Positions 44,501 through 54,689 are shown, counted from the first letter of the stretch. The stretch: DNA of 64,000 bases from Blautia pseudococcoides (GCF_001689125.2 NZ_CP015405.2:2397001-2461000); one strand, 5' to 3'. Notes: generated by a model from the sequence alone, not told the origin. Numbers and translations are program-made.

Positions 44501-45763
44501 CTATTCTTCCTCAAAATCATTGGTCAGTTTAAATCTGTCCAGCACATAGAACAACAGGCTTAAGAGCATTCCAACCACACAAGCCAAGACCATACCTTTT
44601 AATTCTATCTGTCCAAATCTGACAGAGATTCCCGACAAACCGGTCACAAATATCACAGATGTCAGCGCCAGATTTCTGGAACGGCCATAATCCACACGTC
44701 CATCCACCAGAATCCGGATGCCGGAAGTACCGATCATACCATACAGAAGGAAAGAAATTCCTCCGATAACGGGTCCCGGAATGGTGCTGATAAGTGCTGA
44801 CAGCTTTCCCACAAAGGAGCAGACAATAGAAAGCACTGCGGCTCCGCCGATCACATATACACTGTAAACCCTTGTCACTGCCATAACACCGATATTCTCA
44901 CCGTATGTGGTGGTGGGCACTGAGCCGATAAAACCGGAGATCATGGTAGAAAAGTTATCCGCAAAAAGGGAGCGGTGCAGTCCGGGGTCCTTGATCAAAT
45001 CCCTTCCCACAATTTTACCCGTAACGATCTGATGTCCGATATGCTCCGAAGCAATGACCAGAATGACCGGAAGAATGATCAATACTGCCTGCAGATTGAA
45101 CTTAGGCGCTGAGAAATTTGGCATTGCAAAGACGGAGGCATTTGCCACCTCCGTAAAATCCACGATGCCGCAGAGAAGTGCCGCTGCATATCCCGCAAGA
45201 ATCGCTATGAGAATAGGGATCACCGACAAGAATTTGCGGAATACTACTGACCCGATCACAGCAACGCCCAAAGTCACCAAAAACACCACCGCATTTTTCG
45301 GGTTGACTGCCTCGTCCAGCATACCTGCATTGCTGGCTGCTGTGCTTGACAATTCCAGACCGATAAGGGCCACCACCGGTCCCATGGCTGCCGGAGGGAG
45401 CACAATATCTATCCAGTCAGAGCCAAATTTATAAATAACAAAAGACAGGATACATCCCAAAAATCCCACTGCCACAAACCCGCCCAGTGCATAAGCGTAT
45501 CCAAACTTACTGATCACAATACTGGCAGGGGCAATAAAAGCAAAACTGGAACCCAGATAAGCCGGCGCCTTCCCCTTAGTTATCAGTATAAAAAGCAGGG
45601 TTCCCACACCGTTCATAAACAGAACCACTGCCGGATTGATACCAAACAAAAACGGAACCAGCACAGACGCGCCGAACATGGCAAACATATGCTGGATACT
45701 GAGTGGTATCAGCAGTTTTGGCGGAACTTTCTCTTCCACCTGGATAATTCTTCGATTTTCCAC
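44501..45763 (-). CDS. Uracil/xanthine permease (NCS2 family)
   Basis: The 420-aa protein has about 14 membrane segments, with NCS2 markers (IQHMFAMFGASVLVP, the signature near SEHIGHQIVTGKIVGRDLIKDPGLHRSLFADN and VPTTTYGENIGVMAVTRVYS read in pieces). The GENIGV pattern points to uracil permeases (UraA/PyrP). It imports nucleobases by proton symport. It stands alone; no pyr attenuator was seen in the short leader. Confidence 0.9.
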   Translation of the reverse strand: MENRRIIQVEEKVPPKLLIPLSIQHMFAMFGASVLVPFLFGINPAVVLFMNGVGTLLFILITKGKAPAYLGSSFAFIAPASIVISKFGYAYALGGFVAVGFLGCILSFVIYKFGSDWIDIVLPPAAMGPVVALIGLELSSTAASNAGMLDEAVNPKNAVVFLVTLGVAVIGSVVFRKFLSVIPILIAILAGYAAALLCGIVDFTEVANASVFAMPNFSAPKFNLQAVLIILPVILVIASEHIGHQIVTGKIVGRDLIKDPGLHRSLFADNFSTMISGFIGSVPTTTYGENIGVMAVTRVYSVYVIGGAAVLSIVCSFVGKLSALISTIPGPVIGGISFLLYGMIGTSGIRILVDGRVDYGRSRNLALTSVIFVTGLSGISVRFGQIELKGMVLACVVGMLLSLLFYVLDRFKLTNDFEEE

Positions 45764-45870
45764 AATATTTCTCCTCTCTTAAATCCTTTTCCGTTTATTT
45801 TAACACAATAGCCGGTAATCTGCCATACAAAATTCGACGTTTCCAAAGGTAATAAATCCTATCTGCCAAG

Positions 45871-45905
45871 AAAAAAGCCCGCATGGAATCTCTTCCACAC
45901 AGGCC
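45871..45905 (-). terminator. Terminator of the uxaC/TRAP operon
   Basis: On the minus strand GGCCTGTGTGGAA, GAGA-type loop, TTCCATGCGGGC and TTTTTTC follow the uxaC stop by 14 bp. Confidence 0.9.
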
Positions 45906-45918
45906 TCTGTCTCAAATT

Positions 45919-47334
45919 TTATTTTACATCCAGTTCAAACCCAAAATAACGCACCGCGTTATTATAAGAAATCCCTTTCACAATTTTCTCCAGCATCTTC
46001 ATATCCTTAGGATACTCACCATTTTCCACCCAATTTCCAATCAGCTCACAAAGTATCCTTCTAAAATACTCATGCCGCGGATAAGAAAGAAAACTTCTCG
46101 AATCTGTCAGCATACCGATAAAGTTTCCCAGCAGCCCCAGATTAGCCAAGGATGTCATCTGTTTTGTCATCCCTGTCTTATGGTCATTGAACCACCATGC
46201 GGAACCCTGCTGTATTTTCCCCACAGCGTCAGAGTTCTGGAAGCACCCAATAATAGTACCAATGGCCTCATCATCATTGGGATTCAGGCTGTAGATAATG
46301 GTTTTTGGAAGACTTCCTTCCTGATCCAGTGCGTTTAAGTAGTCCGCGATCTGTCCTGACGGCGCATAATTATTGATACAGTCATACCCTGTATCCGGCC
46401 CCACTTTTGCGTACATATCTTTGTTATTGTCACGTTTGCAGCCATAATGAAGCTGCATAGCCCAGCCCATCTTTGCATACTCCGCGGCAGCAAAAAGCAT
46501 AAATGCAGTCTTAAACTTCAGCTCTTCCTCCCTGGTAACCGTCTCATCATTCAGACGTTTCTGGAAAATAGCTTCTACCTCATGCTCTGCTGCCGGAACA
46601 TACATAACAAACTCCAGCCCATGGTCTGACGCACGGCATCCCATCTCATTGAAAAATGCCATTCTGGACTTAAGAGCTGCCTTTAAATCCTGAAAAGACT
46701 GGATGTCCATATCGGCTGCTGCCGCTAAAGTCTCCAGATACTGGCCGTAATCCGCTTTTTCCAGATTCATGGCCTTGTCCGGTCTCCATGCAGGAAGCAC
46801 CTGTACCGGAAAGCTGCTATCCTGGGCAAGTATTTTGTGCCATTTCAGGTCATCCGCCGGATCGTCTGTGGTGCAGATCAGTGTAACATTTGACTGGATG
46901 ATCAGGTTTCTTGCACTCATGGAAGGCTCCCGGAGTTTTGCATTGCACAGGTTCCATACCTCCTCCGCTGTGTCCCCGTTTAAGACACCTGTATATCCAA
47001 AATACCGCTGCAGTTCCAGATGGCTCCAGTGAAACAGGGGATTGCCAATGGCCTTCTCCAGTGTCTCCGCCCATTTCTGAAATTTTTCCCTGTCCGGCGC
47101 GTCCCCGGTAATATAGCGCTCCTCCACACCATTGGAACGCATCTGGCGCCATTTGTAATGGTCTCCGCCCAGCCATACCTGCGTGATGTTCTCAAACTTT
47201 CTGTCCTCTGCGATGTCCTGGGGATTGATATGGCAGTGGTAATCAAGAACCGGCACCTTTGCCGCAAGATCATGATATAATTCCTGCGCGGTGGGTGTAC
47301 TTAAAAGAAAATCTTTGTCCATAAATTGTTTCAT
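45919..47334 (-). CDS. uxaC: Glucuronate/galacturonate isomerase
   Basis: The 471-aa protein begins MKQFMDKDFLLSTPTAQELYHD and contains the metal-site motif DYHCHINPQDIAED, WLGGDHYKWR, STTDDP-like CTTDDPADDLKWH, and QLHYGCKRDNN. Full length for UxaC. It converts D-galacturonate to tagaturonate or D-glucuronate to fructuronate. It is the last gene of the minus-strand operon after the TRAP transporter, and with uxaB and uxaA on the other strand completes the upper galacturonate pathway. Confidence 0.96.
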   Translation of the reverse strand: MKQFMDKDFLLSTPTAQELYHDLAAKVPVLDYHCHINPQDIAEDRKFENITQVWLGGDHYKWRQMRSNGVEERYITGDAPDREKFQKWAETLEKAIGNPLFHWSHLELQRYFGYTGVLNGDTAEEVWNLCNAKLREPSMSARNLIIQSNVTLICTTDDPADDLKWHKILAQDSSFPVQVLPAWRPDKAMNLEKADYGQYLETLAAAADMDIQSFQDLKAALKSRMAFFNEMGCRASDHGLEFVMYVPAAEHEVEAIFQKRLNDETVTREEELKFKTAFMLFAAAEYAKMGWAMQLHYGCKRDNNKDMYAKVGPDTGYDCINNYAPSGQIADYLNALDQEGSLPKTIIYSLNPNDDEAIGTIIGCFQNSDAVGKIQQGSAWWFNDHKTGMTKQMTSLANLGLLGNFIGMLTDSRSFLSYPRHEYFRRILCELIGNWVENGEYPKDMKMLEKIVKGISYNNAVRYFGFELDVK

Positions 47335-47355
47335 AAAACATACCTCCTTATATTT

Positions 47356-48663
47356 TTATACATATCCCATCAGGCTTGGCAGCCACAGGCTGAGCTGGGG
47401 GATATAGGTTACCAGCATAAGTACAACGAAAATCGCTGCAAAATATATTAAAAGCTGTCTGAACACAGTCTCTATCTTGACCTTCCCCACTTTGACGCCT
47501 ACAAACAATGTAGTACCAACAGGAGGTGTAATGGTTCCTATACAGAGATTAAATATCAGCATGATACCAAAATGGATGGGATTCATGCCAAGAGCTGTAC
47601 AAACCGGAAGAAAAATCGGTGTAAAGATCAGGCAGGCAGGTGTCATGTCCATGAATGTGCCTACGATCAGCAGGATCACGTTGATCAGCAGGAAAATAAC
47701 GATCTTGTTGCTGCTGATTGCCAACAGGCCGTTTGACACGGCTGTAGGTATATTGGTAAATGCCATGACCCATGACATAATACTGGAAACGCCGATCAGG
47801 AAGATGATAATGCCTGTCATCTCAGCACTTTCCTTGAAGATCTTCGGCAGATCCTTCAGACTGATGGAACGGTAAAAGAACAGTGACAAAACCAGGCTGT
47901 ACACAACTGCCACCACGGACCCCTCCGTAGCTGTAAAGATACCACCGATAATACCGCCGATAACGATAAGGATCAGAAGCAGACACGGCAGAGCCTGTAA
48001 AATGATTTTCATGGCCTCCTTGAAGGTAAATTTAGTTTTGGCACGGTAACCTTTTTTCTTCGCAATGAAATAGATCACTACCATACATGCCAGTCCCCAC
48101 AAAATTCCAGGTATGTAGCCAGCCATAAAAAGCGCTGCCACGGAAGTTCCGCCACTGACCAGGGAGAAAGTGATCATAACGTTGCTGGGGGGGATCAGAA
48201 GTCCTGTAGGAGCAGTGGCAATATTGGCTGCTGCGGAGAAATTGGGGTCATATCCCTCATCCTTCTCAATAGGACCGATAATGGAGCCCATAGCAGATGC
48301 CGCCGCTGTACCGGAACCGGAGATAGCTCCGAAAAGCATATTTGCAATCACATTTGTCTGAGCCAGCGCACCGGGAGCGCGCCCTGTGATAAGCTTTGCC
48401 AGATTAATCAGGCGGACTGCAATGCCCCCCTTGTTCATAATATTTCCTGCCAGAATGAAAAATGGTATGGCCAGCAGGCTGAACACGGAAATACCGGAAA
48501 AAATCCTCTGCGCTCCCGTGAGAACCGCAACGCTTGTATCCATAACCGGCAGGATCGCGCATACGGAAGAGATTCCCAGCGCAACGGCAATAGGGACACC
48601 TGCCAGAAGCATGATAACCAGCAGGACCAATATGATCAGTCCTGAAACTAATGCTGTATTCAT
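47356..48663 (-). CDS. TRAP transporter large permease (DctM/SiaM type)
   Basis: The 435-aa protein has about 12 membrane helices and DctM features (GVPIAVALGIS, the substrate-site region LLIPPSNVMITFSLVSGGTS and NLCIGTITPPVGTTLFVGVKVG in pieces). It imports an organic acid with Na+ in a complex with the small permease and the binding protein encoded upstream. The operon context indicates a hexuronate substrate. Confidence 0.94.
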   Translation of the reverse strand: MNTALVSGLIILVLLVIMLLAGVPIAVALGISSVCAILPVMDTSVAVLTGAQRIFSGISVFSLLAIPFFILAGNIMNKGGIAVRLINLAKLITGRAPGALAQTNVIANMLFGAISGSGTAAASAMGSIIGPIEKDEGYDPNFSAAANIATAPTGLLIPPSNVMITFSLVSGGTSVAALFMAGYIPGILWGLACMVVIYFIAKKKGYRAKTKFTFKEAMKIILQALPCLLLILIVIGGIIGGIFTATEGSVVAVVYSLVLSLFFYRSISLKDLPKIFKESAEMTGIIIFLIGVSSIMSWVMAFTNIPTAVSNGLLAISSNKIVIFLLINVILLIVGTFMDMTPACLIFTPIFLPVCTALGMNPIHFGIMLIFNLCIGTITPPVGTTLFVGVKVGKVKIETVFRQLLIYFAAIFVVLMLVTYIPQLSLWLPSLMGYV

Positions 48664-48683
48664 AATTGAAACTCCTTTTCCTC

Positions 48684-49187
48684 TTATTCTTTTACTTCCC
48701 GATGCTCCTGCTCATAACCTTTGCACAGATCCACAATATTTAAAATGGAGTATAGCATAATGAGCACGCCGGAGAGCGGTACCACTGTGTAGATCATACC
48801 CATGGGGATTCCCAGGGATGCCGTCTTCTGGGTCATGGTAAGGTTCATAATAGTTGCCCCGCCGTATATCATTACACTTCCAGCCAGGATCATGATCAGA
48901 ATCTCGATCACAATTTCCAAGACTTTTCTTTTGGTTCCGGTAATCTTGTCAGCCAAAAATCCCATACGCATATGATCTCTCTTTCCGAACACATAAGCGG
49001 AGGCCAGCAGTGCCATCCAGGTAAAGCTGTAAGTCAGAAGCTCCTCGGAAACTGTGCTGGGGCTGTTAAAAAAATAACGAATAACAATCTGATAGGTTCC
49101 GATACATACCATGAAAGCAAAAATAACGGCACAGGCGGAGCTTAAAACCATGTTGATTCCTTTTCTGACCGAATGCAGCGTCTTCAT
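48684..49187 (-). CDS. TRAP transporter small permease (DctQ type)
   Basis: The 167-aa protein has four membrane helices, with the DctQ segment VSEELLTYSFTWMALLASAYVFGKRDHMRMGF. It joins the large permease in the membrane. The gene follows dctP without a gap and precedes dctM by 20 bp. Confidence 0.93.
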   Translation of the reverse strand: MKTLHSVRKGINMVLSSACAVIFAFMVCIGTYQIVIRYFFNSPSTVSEELLTYSFTWMALLASAYVFGKRDHMRMGFLADKITGTKRKVLEIVIEILIMILAGSVMIYGGATIMNLTMTQKTASLGIPMGMIYTVVPLSGVLIMLYSILNIVDLCKGYEQEHREVKE

Positions 49188-50210
49188 TTACTCTTCCCCC
49201 TTTGCGTATTTTTCATTGATCTCCTGGATATGGTCATATAAATCCTGAATATCAGGGTTGTCATCCAGCATTTCCTGCTGTACATTGGAAACCTTATCCT
49301 TGAAAGCCTGTATATCTACGTCGATGAACTCCACGCCCATCTGGTTTTGTGCAATATCCTTTGCCTCTTCCACCTGTTTGTCCCACTCTTCCATCTCCAC
49401 CGCTGTGGACAGAAGAGCTGCCTGCTCGAAGACCTCACGTTCCCGGTCACTTAGTGCGTTAAGGAATTTCAGATTTCCGATCAGCATATCCGGCACCATC
49501 TGATGCTTGTTGTAGGAGTAGTATTTTGCCACTTCTCCGTGCTTATTGTTTGTGAGGGCAAGCTCATTGTTCTCCGCTCCGTCGATGACCCCCTGCTGAA
49601 TGGCCGTGTAAACCTCGCCAAAGCTCATAGGGGACGCTGCTGCGCCGAATGCCTTTACCATATTTACGCTGGCCGGGCTCTGCTGCACACGGATCTTCAG
49701 CCCTTTTAAGTCCTCGGGTGTATGGATTGGTTTTTTCGCGTAAAAACTTCTCGTTCCCGCATTGTACCAGGTCAGAACACGGAAACCGGCTTCATCGGTA
49801 GACGCGTAAATCTGATTCATATAATCCGTATCACCCATGACCTCATGGTACGCCTCCTCGGAGGTAAACAGGTATGGCATACTGAACACCTCATACACAT
49901 CGGCAAATGTCTCCAAATTGGCAGTACCTGCCACCACAAAGTCAATGGCCCCTGTCTGTGTCAGCTCGATAGCTTTCTGGGCGGAACCCAGTATTTCATT
50001 TGGGAAAATCTGGACCTCATATTTGTCACCCAGATTTTCCTCCACATATTCTTTAAATTTTAGAAGTCCCAGATGCTCCGGATGTGTCTCCGACTGCGCA
50101 TGGGAGATCCGGACGATCCGCTTCTCACTTTTTATGGAAGAACAGCCGCCAAGTCCCAGGGCTGTACTGACACATAAAGCAAGTATAAAGGCTTTCTTTA
50201 ATCCTCTCAT
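49188..50210 (-). CDS. TRAP transporter substrate-binding protein (DctP type), lipoprotein
   Basis: The protein of about 340 aa starts at MRGLKKAFILALCVSTALGLGGCSS, a lipoprotein signal with lipid Cys at about residue 22. The longer frame to 50315 overlaps lacI and is not used. The binding domain shows HPEHLGLLKFKEYVEE, the conserved Arg in LKGLKIRVQQSPASVNMVKAFGA, and PMSFGEVYTAIQQGVIDGAENN. It captures hexuronate outside the membrane for the TRAP permeases. AAAGGAAAAGAAAG precedes the ATG. Confidence 0.92.
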   Translation of the reverse strand: MRGLKKAFILALCVSTALGLGGCSSIKSEKRIVRISHAQSETHPEHLGLLKFKEYVEENLGDKYEVQIFPNEILGSAQKAIELTQTGAIDFVVAGTANLETFADVYEVFSMPYLFTSEEAYHEVMGDTDYMNQIYASTDEAGFRVLTWYNAGTRSFYAKKPIHTPEDLKGLKIRVQQSPASVNMVKAFGAAASPMSFGEVYTAIQQGVIDGAENNELALTNNKHGEVAKYYSYNKHQMVPDMLIGNLKFLNALSDREREVFEQAALLSTAVEMEEWDKQVEEAKDIAQNQMGVEFIDVDIQAFKDKVSNVQQEMLDDNPDIQDLYDHIQEINEKYAKGEE

Positions 50211-50278
50211 CTTTCTTTTCCTTTCACTCTTTTTCCTCTTAATCCGCTGAAATCTTAAAATCCTGCTCTTTATTCTTG

Positions 50279-51280
50279 TCAAAAGTCCGTGGTACACCGT
50301 TTTTCCAGACGGCACTGCACATATTTTCTGTGCTCCACATCCTCCCCTTTTAAGACCTCCATCAGGGAGTCGATCGTCATTTTACATAACAGATCACCCC
50401 TGCCGTCTATGGTTGTCAGCTCCGGCTCACATCCAATGGAAAGTTCTGAATTATTGTAACCTATAATACTGATATCCTTGGGCACGGACAGTCTCTTTGC
50501 CCTGGCATATTTTACAGCGCCCACTGCCAGGCCGTCATCTGTTGCCATGACCCCGTCAAACTCCAGATCCCTTCTGGCCAGCAAAATATCCCGCACCAGA
50601 TGGATCTCATTCTTAATATAGACCTTGCGCTCCCCAAGCACCGGAATGCCTGCTGCCTTCAACGCATCCTCATATCCCTGCAATTTGTGCATCGCACTGT
50701 ATGAATAAGAGTCGCTGAGGAACAGAATCTGCCTCCTGCCGGACGCAAGCATGGCGGAAGCGGCATCATAGACAGACTGGTAATCATCTGTGAGCATACA
50801 GTAGATATTCTCCCCGCTGATAAAGCCGTTCATAAGAAAGACCGGTATTTCTTCGGAAGCTTTCTTAATATAAGTAATGTCTTCCCCATACTCCTTGTCC
50901 CCTGCATAACAGGAACCAACTAAAAGCAGTGCGTCAATGCGCTTCTGCAGGATCATCTGCACAGAGATCTCCTTGTCCTCCTGTTCATATCCGCTGCAGT
51001 ACAAAATACAGTCATACCCATAATTTCTCAGATTCTTCTCCAGGTAAGACACAGCAGACGCCATATAATGGTCTGAAACACTGGGACAGATAATGCCAAC
51101 AGTCTTCATGGAGTTAAGGCTCATGCCCCTGGCAAATACATTGGGTATGTAGTCGTTGGCCGCCATAACTGCCCGTACTTTTTCTTTTGTCTTTTCACTT
51201 ACCTTTGGGCTGTCATTGACCACCCGTGATACGGTTGCAATGGATACCCCTGCCAGTTTCGCGATATCGTATATATTCAT
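50279..51280 (-). CDS. LacI-family regulator of the galacturonate locus
   Basis: The 333-aa protein has an N-terminal LacI helix-turn-helix (IYDIAKLAGVSIATVSRVVN) and a periplasmic-binding-like effector domain. It heads the minus-strand operon with TRAP and uxaC. Two identical TGTAAGCCCTTACA sites lie between it and the divergent uxaA, placing both directions under its control. The effector is probably a hexuronate or pathway intermediate. Confidence 0.94.
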   Translation of the reverse strand: MNIYDIAKLAGVSIATVSRVVNDSPKVSEKTKEKVRAVMAANDYIPNVFARGMSLNSMKTVGIICPSVSDHYMASAVSYLEKNLRNYGYDCILYCSGYEQEDKEISVQMILQKRIDALLLVGSCYAGDKEYGEDITYIKKASEEIPVFLMNGFISGENIYCMLTDDYQSVYDAASAMLASGRRQILFLSDSYSYSAMHKLQGYEDALKAAGIPVLGERKVYIKNEIHLVRDILLARRDLEFDGVMATDDGLAVGAVKYARAKRLSVPKDISIIGYNNSELSIGCEPELTTIDGRGDLLCKMTIDSLMEVLKGEDVEHRKYVQCRLEKRCTTDF

Positions 51281-51307
51281 AATTCCACTTTCCTTTCGCT
51301 GCGGAAG

Positions 51308-51321
51308 TGTAAGCCCTTACA
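51308..51321. promoter_or_regulatory. LacI-type operator O1
   Basis: TGTAAG-CC-CTTACA dyad 28 bp before the lacI ATG, in the position expected for autorepression. An identical copy lies at 51489. Confidence 0.85.
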
Positions 51322-51488
51322 CTTTATTTTTTATTATACAGATAGGAAAAAGAAAAAGCAATTCTTTTTGCCGCCACATTTTTCACAAGTTTTCTTCTGT
51401 GTTTTTGTATGATTTTAATAAATTTCTTATTTTTTCCCGGATTTTGAAAATTCATGTTGACGAAATCTCCGCCAAGTTGTAGATTTAA

Positions 51489-51502
51489 TGTAAGCCCTTA
51501 CA
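51489..51502. promoter_or_regulatory. LacI-type operator O2
   Basis: The same TGTAAGCCCTTACA dyad lies 57 bp before the uxaA start and 181 bp from O1, allowing control of the divergent genes and possibly DNA looping. Confidence 0.85.
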
Positions 51503-51558
51503 TTTCAAACTTTCCTATTATTTGGAATTGCAATTTATGAAGGAGGATGAAAATTCCC

Positions 51559-53040
51559 ATGCAGACTTATCTGAAGATCCATCTGGATGACAGTGTTGCC
51601 GTAGCGCTTACACCGCTTACAAAAGGCACTTCTGTCCATTTGGACAACAAGGAACTCCTGTTATCAGAGGATATTCCCCAGGGGCACAAGTTTGCCCTGA
51701 AGGACATCCGGACAGGTGAGGCAGTCGTCAAGTACGGCTCCCCAATCGGACTGGCTAAGGAGGATATTGCCCCAGGCACCTGGATTCATACACATAATAT
51801 GAAGACAGGCCTGGGCGAGCTTCTCACCTATTCGTATCATAAGAACACGGCTGAACTTCCCGCTACAGAAGACCGCTTCTTTAAAGGCTACAAAAGAGAC
51901 AGCGGCCGGGTGGGTGTCCGCAACGAAATCTGGATCATCCCTACTGTAGGCTGTGTCAATAACGTGGCATCCGCCATTGAAAAACAGGCACAGATTTATA
52001 AGACCGGCACCATTGACAATATCGCAGCATTTCCCCATCCGTACGGATGTTCCCAAATGGGGAATGACCAGGAATACACACGGCAGATACTTGCAGACTT
52101 GGTCAACCATCCCAATGCAGGCGGTGTTCTTGTACTTGGGCTTGGATGTGAAAACAGCAATATTGAGGAATTGAAAAAATATATTGGGTCCTACGATCCC
52201 CAAAGGGTTCGATTCCTGACAGCCCAGGAATCCGAGGATGAGATCCGTGATGGACTTGCTATGATCCGGGAACTTGCAGATTATGCAGGCTGCTTTACAA
52301 GAGAACCCATAAGCTGCAGGGAACTTGTCATCGGTATGAAGTGCGGCGGAAGCGACGGTCTGTCCGGCATCACTGCCAACCCCACTGTGGGAGGTTTCTC
52401 TGATCTGCTCATCTCCAAGGGCGGCACCACTATTCTGACGGAAGTACCTGAGATGTTCGGCGCAGAGACCCTGCTAATGAACCGCTGTGCCAATGAGGCA
52501 TTGTTTGCCAAGACGGTGGACCTGATCAATGGTTTTAAAAATTATTTCAAAAGCCACAACCAGACAATCTACGAAAATCCGTCACCCGGCAATAAGAAAG
52601 GCGGAATCTCCACTCTGGAGGACAAGTCCATGGGATGTACCCAGAAATCAGGCAGCGCGCCCGTGAAAGGTGTTCTCTCCTACGGTGAACCTGTGAAGGA
52701 AAAGGGACTGAACCTGTTGAGCGCTCCGGGCAATGACCTGGTAGCCTCCACTGCTCTGGCTGCTTCAGGGGCTCATATTGTCCTGTTTACCACAGGAAGA
52801 GGCACCCCTTTTGCATCCCCTGTGCCCACTGTGAAAATTTCCAGCAATTCAGCGCTCTATGAGAAGAAGAAAAACTGGATCGACTTCAACTGCGGCCCCT
52901 TGGTGGAGGGTGTCACATTGGAGGAGTTGAGCGGCCAGCTTTTTGAATATGTGCTGCGCGTAGCTTCCGGGGAGAAGGTTAAGGCAGAGGAAGCTGGTTT
53001 TCACGACATGGCGATTTTTAAACAGGGTGTGACCCTCTAA
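51559..53040 (+). CDS. uxaA: Altronate dehydratase
   Basis: The protein of about 493 aa has an N-terminal SAF domain (residues about 1-90) and the C-terminal UxaA domain (FKGYKRDSGRVGVRNEIWIIPTVGCVNN in pieces, AFPHPYGCSQMG, VIGMKCGGSDGLSGITANPTVG) with Fe-binding Cys/His. It dehydrates altronate to 2-keto-3-deoxygluconate. The inner ATG at 51559 is preferred; the GGAGG site abuts the first ATG at 51547. uxaB follows after 91 bp. Confidence 0.94.
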   Translation: MQTYLKIHLDDSVAVALTPLTKGTSVHLDNKELLLSEDIPQGHKFALKDIRTGEAVVKYGSPIGLAKEDIAPGTWIHTHNMKTGLGELLTYSYHKNTAELPATEDRFFKGYKRDSGRVGVRNEIWIIPTVGCVNNVASAIEKQAQIYKTGTIDNIAAFPHPYGCSQMGNDQEYTRQILADLVNHPNAGGVLVLGLGCENSNIEELKKYIGSYDPQRVRFLTAQESEDEIRDGLAMIRELADYAGCFTREPISCRELVIGMKCGGSDGLSGITANPTVGGFSDLLISKGGTTILTEVPEMFGAETLLMNRCANEALFAKTVDLINGFKNYFKSHNQTIYENPSPGNKKGGISTLEDKSMGCTQKSGSAPVKGVLSYGEPVKEKGLNLLSAPGNDLVASTALAASGAHIVLFTTGRGTPFASPVPTVKISSNSALYEKKKNWIDFNCGPLVEGVTLEELSGQLFEYVLRVASGEKVKAEEAGFHDMAIFKQGVTL

Positions 53041-53131
53041 ATCCACACCGCTGCAGTCAGACACAAAGCCGGGTTTTAATCGGGTCTGTCTGCAGCTTAA
53101 AGGTAAATATACCGACAGGAGAATAGAAATC

Positions 53132-54631
53132 ATGGAAAAACTCGGTTATCAGATATTAAAAGAAAAAAAATATAAAGGCTATCTTCTCCCTGAGGCTCCT
53201 GAACGTGTACTCCAGTTCGGAGAAGGCAATTTTATGCGCGCCTTTACAGACTATTTTATTGATGTATTAAATGAAAAGACGGGGTTTAACGGCAAAGCAG
53301 TCCTTGTACAGCCCAGGCCAAAGCGCCCAGGCCACAGCCTTGCCGATGATCTGAATACACAGGAAGGGCTCTATACTTTATACCTGCGGGGCTTTGAAAA
53401 TGGCAGAAGGGTCAACGATAAGCGGGTCATTTCCTGTGTCAGCCGATGTCTCAATGCCTATGCAGACTATGAGGCAGTTATGGCTTGTGCGGAGAATCCG
53501 GACCTTCGCTACATAACCTGCAATACAACTGAGGCAGGGATTGTGTACGACCCTTCCTGCGCGTTTGAGGATAAGCCGGCTGCCAGCTTTCCGGGTAAAC
53601 TGACCCAGTTCCTATACCGCCGCTATGAAATCTTTGGCCGTAACAAAGGAAATGGATTTGTCATCCTCCCCTGCGAACTGATCGCTGAAAACGGAAAAGA
53701 GCTGAAAAAATTTGTGCTCTCCTATGCCAGACAGTGGAACCTGGAACAAGATTTCCTCACTTGGCTGGACGAAGAAAACATGTTTTGTTCCACACTTGTG
53801 GACCGGATCGTGACCGGGTATCCCAAAGGGGAGGAGGATAAGCTGAACCAGGAAAACGGCTGGGAGGATGCCGCCATGGATACCGGAGAAGTATTTGCCT
53901 TCTGGGTAATAGAAGGACCTGCCTCCTTAAAAGAGGAACTCCGGTTTGAGGAGGCAGGACTCCCGGTACTCATCACAGATGACCACAAACCATACAAGGA
54001 GCGCAAGGTGCGCATCTTAAATGGTGCCCATACCTCCATGGTCATGGGCGCGTATCTGGCCGGATTTGACATTGTGCGTGACTGTATGGAGGATGCCGTC
54101 ATCTGCGGTTTTATGAATCATGCGGTCTATGACGAAATCATCCCTACCCTGTCTCTTCCAAAGGAAGAACTGGAAAGTTTCGCATCTGCTGTCACAGAGC
54201 GTTTTAAAAATCCGTTTATAGACCATGCACTGCTGTCCATCTCCCTGAATTCCACTTCCAAGTGGAAAGCAAGGGTACTGCCGTCCTTGAAAGCCTATGT
54301 GGAACAGACAGGAAAACTGCCTGTCTGCCTCACCGCATCTTTTGCTTTTTATCTGGCCTTCTACCAGGGCAGGGAACTGACAGATACCGGGCTTGCTGCC
54401 AGCCGCCCAAAAGGTGACACTTACACCGTATCGGACGACCGGAGTGTGCTTACCTTCTTCGCCGCCCATAAAGAGGATGGACCGGAAGAATATGTACACG
54501 CAGTCTGCACCAATGAGACACTCTGGGATATGGATCTGACATCCCTGCCCGGATTTGAAACTGCTGTGACAGATATGCTGAAAAAGATTCAGAAAGACGG
54601 CGCATATGAGATGATGAAGTCTGTCTGCTGA
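53132..54631 (+). CDS. uxaB: Tagaturonate reductase
   Basis: The 499-aa mannitol-dehydrogenase-family protein has an N-terminal Rossmann entry (VLQFGEGNFMRAFTDYF), TEAGI, the catalytic Lys region in VRILNGAHTSMV and a helical C-terminal domain. UxaB members of the family are of this length and reduce tagaturonate to altronate with NADH. It forms the plus-strand operon with uxaA. Confidence 0.94.
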   Translation: MEKLGYQILKEKKYKGYLLPEAPERVLQFGEGNFMRAFTDYFIDVLNEKTGFNGKAVLVQPRPKRPGHSLADDLNTQEGLYTLYLRGFENGRRVNDKRVISCVSRCLNAYADYEAVMACAENPDLRYITCNTTEAGIVYDPSCAFEDKPAASFPGKLTQFLYRRYEIFGRNKGNGFVILPCELIAENGKELKKFVLSYARQWNLEQDFLTWLDEENMFCSTLVDRIVTGYPKGEEDKLNQENGWEDAAMDTGEVFAFWVIEGPASLKEELRFEEAGLPVLITDDHKPYKERKVRILNGAHTSMVMGAYLAGFDIVRDCMEDAVICGFMNHAVYDEIIPTLSLPKEELESFASAVTERFKNPFIDHALLSISLNSTSKWKARVLPSLKAYVEQTGKLPVCLTASFAFYLAFYQGRELTDTGLAASRPKGDTYTVSDDRSVLTFFAAHKEDGPEEYVHAVCTNETLWDMDLTSLPGFETAVTDMLKKIQKDGAYEMMKSVC

Positions 54632-54649
54632 TTTAGTGCAATATAATAA

Positions 54650-54689
54650 CCCCAAATGGAAACCTGTATTTTTCAGTTTCCATTTGGGG
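54650..54689. terminator. Bidirectional terminator between uxaB and a methyltransferase gene
   Basis: CCCCAAATGGAAAC and GTTTCCATTTGGGG are perfect complements; the minus-strand gene ends inside the right arm. T-rich flanks are modest, but the stem is strong. Confidence 0.8.

Noticed and set aside
45764..45870. Purine riboswitch or PyrR attenuator before the nucleobase permease
   Set aside because: The leader is short and lacks the conserved core sequences and hairpins.
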